Shown one piece after another: positions 55,556-61,220 of a stretch of 64,000 nt of DNA. A program made the translations under genes and the position numbers. Positions within the stretch are counted from its first letter, which is position 1. Each line of letters begins with the position of its first letter. This DNA is from Cymbomonas tetramitiformis (Eukaryota > Chlorophyta > Pyramimonadophyceae > Pyramimonadales > Pyramimonadaceae), in assembly GCA_001247695.2 (NCBI GenBank), contig LGRX02025816.1, positions 46,447-110,446 of the forward strand, written 5' to 3'. The notes below the pieces were generated by a model that worked only from the letters and a program-made list of their open reading frames with translations, was not told where the DNA came from and ran no database searches.

Positions 55556-56165
55556 CTCAACAGGTTTTCTCTTTGGAAACTATTGGTGAATATTTCTCAG
55601 GTCCTAAAGTGTCGGGAGGAGCACTGACTTATCAAAACGCGTCAAATCGGGCGAGAATTTGTATGTTTCACGAAGGGGAAATTGTCTGCAACGGTATATA
55701 TATATATACCAAGGCGCAACAAGCAACTCCGGTCGATTTCGCCCTTGTTGGCTTGAGAATTCCACCTTCGATTGGTGCCGAGGGGAGAAGATTCGAGAGT
55801 GGCACGCTTTTCATCTTTTCTCTTTCCACTTTCGGTTTTTGTCCATCTCGATCTGTTTCGGCTTGTCACGCGACATCCGACAGTCGCAGTCGCGTGCAGT
55901 GCACAGCAGCGTTGCGCAACCTGCCGGCGATTGCCTAAATCGCCGGCAGCAAATTCTAATCCGCCGGCAGCCGTGAAATTGCCTACACTCTTAAGTGTGT
56001 GCAAACTGGCGGCATGTCGCCGTGGATCTCGCTGTAATCGCCGGCAGCTCACTTGCACAGTCCAGTGACATGTGACGTAAATTAATTTTGTACGCGCGGA
56101 CCAAATCGCCCCCCGGTTACCATCGCATGCAAGGTCAAGGGCCAAGGGCACGTTCACGGAGAAGC
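55556..56165. promoter_or_regulatory. Upstream region of the STEEP1-like gene
   Basis: About 600 bp between the start codon and the gypsy LTR. GCCGGC palindromes occur four times at 55922-56045. Open frames on both strands show no domain. The gypsy element ends within this promoter-proximal region, so its LTR could influence the gene; that is inference. Confidence 0.4.
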
Positions 56166-56771
56166 TGACTTGGTCGTTCCCCCATTGTATGGGGGGGTCC
56201 AGCTCCTCCTAGTTTCACCCCTTGCCCTGAGTGGCCCTGTCATCTTGTTTGTCATCTATCATCTGCTTGATGAAGAAAGAGATATATATGAATATATATA
56301 TATGTAACTGCAGGGGCGGAAACGGACTACGTTCGGGCTTCCGGTAGTGTGCTAAGGTGAAGATAATAAAATACTGGGTGTTTTATTATCGCAGAGAACG
56401 GCGGAAAGCTGACTGCCTACGTGGCACCTCAAGGCGAGGGGTGACAGAAGAGGATCCACAACTCCGCCCAGTATGGAGTGAAGTTGGGATTCCCATCACT
56501 GCTATCGCTCCGACCGACCGACCGTTCCGCACCCGGCACCCGATAAATGTCGCGAACTTATGCACGAAGCGTCCACACAAAGCACAACTCTCTAGCCCTA
56601 CTACTAGACAGTCTTACTTATTGTCAGCGCTTCCACAACACTAGCTCGGCTTTGCATATGTTTCCTTATATGACTGCACAGTTGGCTTGCTACTGTAACT
56701 ATACAAAATCTCAAAATTTTTTATATCTCTTTATCTCTTCTCACAACTTATGCAAGCTCTTTTTCTCAACA
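56166..56771 (-). repeat. 3' LTR of the gypsy element
   Basis: On the minus strand a purine tract (CAGATGGGGGA, 56782-56772) is followed at once by TGTTGAG, a typical PPT-LTR border 24 bp after the last stop codon. The LTR runs to about TCA at 56166 (TG...CA ends). A TATA-like run TATATATATTCATATATATC lies at about 56288-56308 and a transcribed R/U5-like region beyond it. The far end is estimated, because the 5' LTR is outside the window. Confidence 0.65.
56288..56308 (-). promoter_or_regulatory. TATA-like element in the gypsy LTR
   Basis: An alternating TA-rich run in the LTR, suitably placed for a minus-strand RNA polymerase II promoter. No other element was identified. Confidence 0.4.
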
Positions 56772-56806
56772 TCCCCCATCTGTAGCTGCCACTGGTAGCA
56801 CAGACA

Positions 56807-57562
56807 TTAGACAAGAGCTTGCTCAGCATCTTCTGTCGTAACGCCATCCATTGCGAACTTGCCCATGCTGAAGGTAAACATACCCACTCCAGAGGCTTCT
56901 CCTCCTCGCAACATCCTGGCCCTTGTCAAAGGATTGCGAAACACCATGACCCACATGCATCTTCTGCCAATAGGTCCATGCTCCAAGTGCCCAATCACAT
57001 GTAAGCGTCCAGCGTGACACAGCTTACGAAAGTATTGTGCCCTGCTTTCTGTCATATCTGTCATGTAGTGCGATGGCACATGAATACAAGCCACCACTCG
57101 ACTGGCCAGTACTGCCAATGGCAACGCAATATCCAGCACTGCGAACCAGGGTGAGGTCACCACCGCGTCACACACCCCATACTTCTCCTTCCAGGCTCGA
57201 TAATTGCCCGGTTGTAAAGCATTGAGGGCTTCGTGCCATTTCAACTGCGGGTTCCAATCATTGTTCATAACCTTCAGGTGAGGCCATTCCAGCGACATAC
57301 CCTTGCCAATGACACCTGTGCCAGCCCAAGGATCCCATACCTGTGTGATCTTCTCCCAAGTCACCTCGTGCGCCAAACGTCTGACCTCCTGAGGAACTGT
57401 CATCACCAACTCTAAGCCCCAATCCAGTTGACTGGCAATCTTCACCTGAGCTCTGCTCAACGTTGCGTCACATCTCCTCTCTTCTGTACTTCCTCGGGGC
57501 TCATGGCTTGCACTGTGGATGCCTTGCGGAGACTTCTCGCGCGAGTGTGCTGCTCTGCACAC
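56807..57562 (-). CDS. SAM-dependent methyltransferase-like domain at the pol C-terminus
   Basis: From about residue 35 of this frame the sequence is a Rossmann methyltransferase. Motif I is VWDPWAGTGVIGKG (SAM binding, D77), an acidic strand end follows in VMNNDWNP, and motif IV is DAVVTSPWF (136-140), resembling the (D/N/S)PP(Y/W/F) motif of amino-methyltransferases acting on adenine or cytosine N4. Further downstream are HVPSHYMTDM and HGPIGRRCMWVMVF. It follows the PHD finger and a linker in the same transcript and ends 24 bp before the polypurine tract. The upstream 34 codons of this frame are probably out of phase with the true linker. The substrate is unknown; N6-adenine methylation is a reasonable but unproven idea. 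Confidence 0.65.
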   Translation of the reverse strand: MCRAAHSREKSPQGIHSASHEPRGSTEERRCDATLSRAQVKIASQLDWGLELVMTVPQEVRRLAHEVTWEKITQVWDPWAGTGVIGKGMSLEWPHLKVMNNDWNPQLKWHEALNALQPGNYRAWKEKYGVCDAVVTSPWFAVLDIALPLAVLASRVVACIHVPSHYMTDMTESRAQYFRKLCHAGRLHVIGHLEHGPIGRRCMWVMVFRNPLTRARMLRGGEASGVGMFTFSMGKFAMDGVTTEDAEQALV

Positions 57563-57930
57563 TTCCTGCTCAAGATGGTACGATGGCCCTCATGCCAGAA
57601 TCCTGGCATCACTTCTGTGATCACTCTGCTGAGCTCCTCCTGGTTTCCCCAGGCCACTCTGTCAGGAAGATCCCCCATGCTCCCTTCTTTTCTGAGCATC
57701 TGCCGCGATGTCAGCGCCTGCCATGGGTCTTCACGTCCCGGCCTCACTGCACGATGTGGACCCACGTCTGCAGGCAACAATACCACATCTGAGCCCAGCT
57801 TCTCTCTCAGCTGCAGCTCCATGGCAGCCATCTTGTCGACGATCGACGCGCTCACCTCGGCGGCAGCTGCCACCACGGTCCCACCTAAGCACTTGGGACA
57901 TTGCCAATCAATCCCCTTCAGGTACTCCAT
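57457..57930 (-). CDS. End of PHD finger and linker (displaced frame)
   Basis: This frame supplies the last two zinc ligands of the PHD finger (DWQCPKCLGG) that the preceding frame lacks, followed by an Ala-rich helix and a linker (QLREKLGSDVVLLPADVG...LSRVITEVMPGFWHEG). It is separated from the integrase frame by a GATT duplication near 57922-57929 that creates TGA. A further shift near 57480 is needed to reach the methyltransferase-like domain. Confidence 0.65.
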   Translation of the reverse strand: MEYLKGIDWQCPKCLGGTVVAAAAEVSASIVDKMAAMELQLREKLGSDVVLLPADVGPHRAVRPGREDPWQALTSRQMLRKEGSMGDLPDRVAWGNQEELSRVITEVMPGFWHEGHRTILSRKCAEQHTRARSLRKASTVQAMSPEEVQKRGDVTQR

Positions 57931-60007
57931 CCAGCGCTGGATTCAGACACCACGTGTGATAACCACGGTTACAGGTGTCACACAGCAACATGGCTGCCTC
58001 CCCATCTGTCCGCATGCACGCCTCACACGCGAGATGCTTGCTGGGGATGGCTGCACTGCAGTCGTACTGATCTTTCACTTGTAGGTGACATGGTGCAATA
58101 TTTTGCACTGTGCTCTTCTCCCGCAGCTTCGTGCTGTCCTCCAACACTACCACCCCATCTCTTTGCACCTTGACTATCTTTAGGATGGCTGGCTTGGTGG
58201 CCACCTCCATGCCAGAGCGCGGTTGTTGTCGTATATATACGAAATCGCCTGCCTTGAACTGGTGCGGCTTCGGCTCGTAGCTGCCACTCCTCCTGTGCTC
58301 GTACCGTAAAGTGTCGCGGTGCTGAGCGATCTCCAGGTTGCACCCTGCATGTACCATGAGCCTCTTCACGATGGCGGCTCGCTGTAACAGATCATCAGCC
58401 AGTGTCTTCTCCTCCTGCTTCCCAAAGTCCAACTCGGGTCGAGCACGAAGATCCGGTGGCACCGTGGCTTCCTGAGCGAACAGCAAGGTGAATGGCGCCA
58501 CTCCAGTGGACTGCTGCCTAGCTGCGTTGTAGCTGAGTACGAGTGACCAGAGCATCTCATCCCACTCGAAGTCCAGGCCCTTGTCGAGGGCCATCTTCTT
58601 GAAGCAAAACTTGAGGGTGCGTACCACCCGTTCAGTCAAGCCATTGCTCTCTGGGGAACTCGGTGAAGTCACTCTTCGGTCAATGAGACACTGCTTGCAT
58701 AGAGCAGAGAACTCACCTTCAAACTCTGTGCCCCCATCCACCAAACATTCTGCAGGCGCCCCAAACACGGATAGAACATGATAGCGAAATGCGCTGGCGA
58801 TGGTGGCGGCCTCCTTATCGGGGATTGGAACACACACGACGAATCGCGTATAGTGCTCAATCATGACCAAGACGCGTTGGTTCCCAGCCTTCGTGATGCG
58901 TTTCGTAGGCCAAGCTAAATCCAGGGACCAGCGGTACATGAAGGACTTGATTTCCAGCGGCGTGAGACTCGCCTCCTCCCGTGCATAGTGCGTCTTCACC
59001 CTCTGGCAAGTCTGGCACTGAGTGACCACTGCTCGCACATCCTGTTTCATGCCTGCCCAGTAATGGCGTTGCCACAACAGGTTCAGTGTCCGCCTGATGC
59101 CCCAATGGCCGGTCCTCTCATGGTGCTCACGCACCAGCTGAATCCTGTCACAGGGCTTGGGCACCAGCAGCTCCTTACCACTGACGGTGACCATGTATAA
59201 CTCGCCCATGAGCTCGTCCCAACGGTGACGCGCTGCTCTCTTCCTCACCCTGTGGTACTCCTCCTTGGGCACCTCCACTCTTCCTCCGGTCTTGACCCAC
59301 GCGAGGCATAGCTCGTCCTCGTGTATATCGGGGTATCTTTCTCGGAGTGACTCCTGGTTGGTTACGCTGGCTAGCATGGCAACCATTCTCGTAGTGTCAG
59401 GCAGCTTAGGCAGCCTCATCTCTTTCTCCTTTGCCACTGGTGCCCATTCTGGGGCTGAGCTCGTCTCTGCTGGCTTGCCTCCAGGTCTTGAAAAGGCCTG
59501 CCGGTGACGTGCCTCATAGCCCGCGAGCTTCATGGAGGCCATCTTCCACTGTCTGCGACGTGGAACAGCGTCGGCGGTGCCTAGCCCCTGTGTACCTTTC
59601 TGCCCCTGGCTGCACATGCGTTGCAGTCGTTCTTCCCAGTCCTGATGGCTGAGGCGTCGCGCGACTTGCTGGGTGTAGCCGCTGGAACTGGTGATCCACT
59701 CTGCTAGTTGTGCACGCACCGGCTCAGCCGTGTCCTCGGAGGTGGCAGCCACCTTGGTGGATTTCGCGATAGGGATGGCAACTAGCGTGCCATGCTCCTC
59801 CTCCTCACTCTCCTCACTCTTCGGCAGTTTGGTCGTGCTGACCTCGGCAATCGCATACAATAGCTCCATTGCTCTTCGATCCATGGCGAGGCCAAGCACT
59901 CCTGCCAATTCTTCGTCCTTCATGCCATGCGCCGCGCGCAGCTCACCCGCGCTGTACCCCATGGCAACTGCCTTCTCGTCCAGGTTAACCTCTCTGGTCT
60001 CCCCCAC
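57908..60007 (-). CDS. Integrase with C-terminal PHD finger
   Basis: The 699-codon frame begins acidic and has a retroviral-type integrase. A zinc site with His at 295-301 and C331/C334 (HHERTGHWG...CQTCQ) leads to catalytic Asp 363 (SLDLAWP), Asp 424 (CLVDGGTEFEG) and Glu 459 (SNGLTERVV), spaced as in D,D-35-E. An SH3-like segment follows (FKAGDFVYIRQQP...VVLEDSTKLR). Where many gypsy integrases have a chromodomain, a PHD finger starts at residue 661 (CEACMRTDG...LLCDTCNRGYHTWCLNP). PHD fingers read histone H3 tails, so it probably guides insertion. The frame stops at a GATT duplication inside the finger, before the last Cys pair. Confidence 0.9.
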   Translation of the reverse strand: MGETREVNLDEKAVAMGYSAGELRAAHGMKDEELAGVLGLAMDRRAMELLYAIAEVSTTKLPKSEESEEEEHGTLVAIPIAKSTKVAATSEDTAEPVRAQLAEWITSSSGYTQQVARRLSHQDWEERLQRMCSQGQKGTQGLGTADAVPRRRQWKMASMKLAGYEARHRQAFSRPGGKPAETSSAPEWAPVAKEKEMRLPKLPDTTRMVAMLASVTNQESLRERYPDIHEDELCLAWVKTGGRVEVPKEEYHRVRKRAARHRWDELMGELYMVTVSGKELLVPKPCDRIQLVREHHERTGHWGIRRTLNLLWQRHYWAGMKQDVRAVVTQCQTCQRVKTHYAREEASLTPLEIKSFMYRWSLDLAWPTKRITKAGNQRVLVMIEHYTRFVVCVPIPDKEAATIASAFRYHVLSVFGAPAECLVDGGTEFEGEFSALCKQCLIDRRVTSPSSPESNGLTERVVRTLKFCFKKMALDKGLDFEWDEMLWSLVLSYNAARQQSTGVAPFTLLFAQEATVPPDLRARPELDFGKQEEKTLADDLLQRAAIVKRLMVHAGCNLEIAQHRDTLRYEHRRSGSYEPKPHQFKAGDFVYIRQQPRSGMEVATKPAILKIVKVQRDGVVVLEDSTKLREKSTVQNIAPCHLQVKDQYDCSAAIPSKHLACEACMRTDGEAAMLLCDTCNRGYHTWCLNPALDGVPEGD

Positions 60008-60023
60008 TTCATCATCATCTCCT

Positions 60024-61220
60024 TTATTTCCTTACCACTGTGCCTGCGCGAGGCGCGCGAAAAGCACTAGAGTTTTGCGTCGCCAAGATGGTTGGCAATA
60101 CACTCATAGGCTCCCCCACAACGTTGGCGGTGTAGTGAGGCTTCCTGTCTCCTGTGACAACCCTGCGCGGCTTCCAGCCTCGCTGCAAAATATCGCGCAC
60201 GTATCTGTCTGGTGGTCTGTCCACCCGCTCCATCACCAGATCGAACTGCTGATTTTGAAACAGATTGCTCCAATATGCTCGTAGGCGATGCGCGTATGAT
60301 CCCGCGCGCGCCGCGTCAAAGGACACCGGCTGGCCCACCACGCTGTTGATGATGGGAAACACCTCCTTCCTGATCTTCGAGTTCTCCCTGTGTGACAACG
60401 GAGAAACGTTTTCTAGCACATATGCTGGCGGTCTCTGAGGCTGCAGCTGTTGCAGCGTGGAGAGGACTCGCACTGCCTGGTAGAACAGTCTGCTGTGCCT
60501 GCCCTCCAGACCAGCCAGCTTGCCAGCTGGTGACAGGTCCTGGCATGGATATCCACACACCATGACCCACTGCTCTCCACTCAATGCCCCTGCATGTACA
60601 AGGTCAATGAGGCTGGTGTCTTCGATGTTGCTGGGCAGTTGCTCCAAGTGGGCTGCCTCGGCACGGAACAAGTCAGGATGACGGCGGCTGAGCGCCATGC
60701 ACCTGGCCCTGGCTACCGTCTGGCTGGACTTCGAGATGTCCTGGTAGAGGTACTTGTTGACCTTAACTCCGCAGCGCAAGAGCATCTCTAGTCCAGCACA
60801 CAGGCCCCCACACGGCTCGTAGCAGACCACGCCCTCTTCCCTGGCTTCCCGGAAGAAGCTCTTGTCAATCACTCTCGTGTCGATCTTCTTCGGCACTTTG
60901 AGCTTGCCACCCTCCATGGTCTCGTCGCCGTATATCGCCGGTGAGCCTCCGGAATGCATACCCCTGATTGGCCGGACCTGGCTGAGGGCATCCCAGGCGA
61001 CTCGAGTCAACCTGCCCGAGCACCTGGCCACTTCCGGGTGGTCAGTGTCAAACATGACCCCCTTGTTACACTCCAGCTCTTCTTGGTAGTGCAAGTCAAA
61101 CAGTCGATGGACTGCGCTGGTCCCAGCTGCTCCCTGACCATGTTCTCGCAGTAGTTGGCCACCTGGGCTTCTGGGCTTACTTCGGGACCAAGTGGTGGCT
61201 CCCTGGTCACTTCCAAGCAA
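60024..61220 (-). CDS. DNMT3/DRM-type cytosine-5 DNA methyltransferase domain of the retrotransposon
   Basis: Coding sense begins near 61100 (FDLHYQEELECNKGVMFDTD); the first ~39 codons to 61220 are out of phase with the RNase H frame that runs into them. Motif I is YEPCGGLCAGLEML (134-147). Motif IV is GYPCQDLSPAGK with catalytic Cys 226, then GRHSRLFYQ. Motif VI is YVLENVSPLSH with Glu 270. SYAHRLRAYWSNLF (309-321) carries the R-x-R motif. The GxPCQDLS and AHRLRAYWSNL patterns are closer to DNMT3/DRM than DNMT1. All key catalytic residues are present, so it could methylate cytosine. The target-recognition region is short. The frame ends at TAA (60024), and integrase resumes in another frame. 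Confidence 0.9.
   Translation of the reverse strand: MLGSDQGATTWSRSKPRSPGGQLLREHGQGAAGTSAVHRLFDLHYQEELECNKGVMFDTDHPEVARCSGRLTRVAWDALSQVRPIRGMHSGGSPAIYGDETMEGGKLKVPKKIDTRVIDKSFFREAREEGVVCYEPCGGLCAGLEMLLRCGVKVNKYLYQDISKSSQTVARARCMALSRRHPDLFRAEAAHLEQLPSNIEDTSLIDLVHAGALSGEQWVMVCGYPCQDLSPAGKLAGLEGRHSRLFYQAVRVLSTLQQLQPQRPPAYVLENVSPLSHRENSKIRKEVFPIINSVVGQPVSFDAARAGSYAHRLRAYWSNLFQNQQFDLVMERVDRPPDRYVRDILQRGWKPRRVVTGDRKPHYTANVVGEPMSVLPTILATQNSSAFRAPRAGTVVRK

Noticed and set aside
57428..60284. Plus-strand ORFs of up to 218 codons
   Set aside because: They are antisense to strong RT, integrase and methyltransferase domains on the minus strand.
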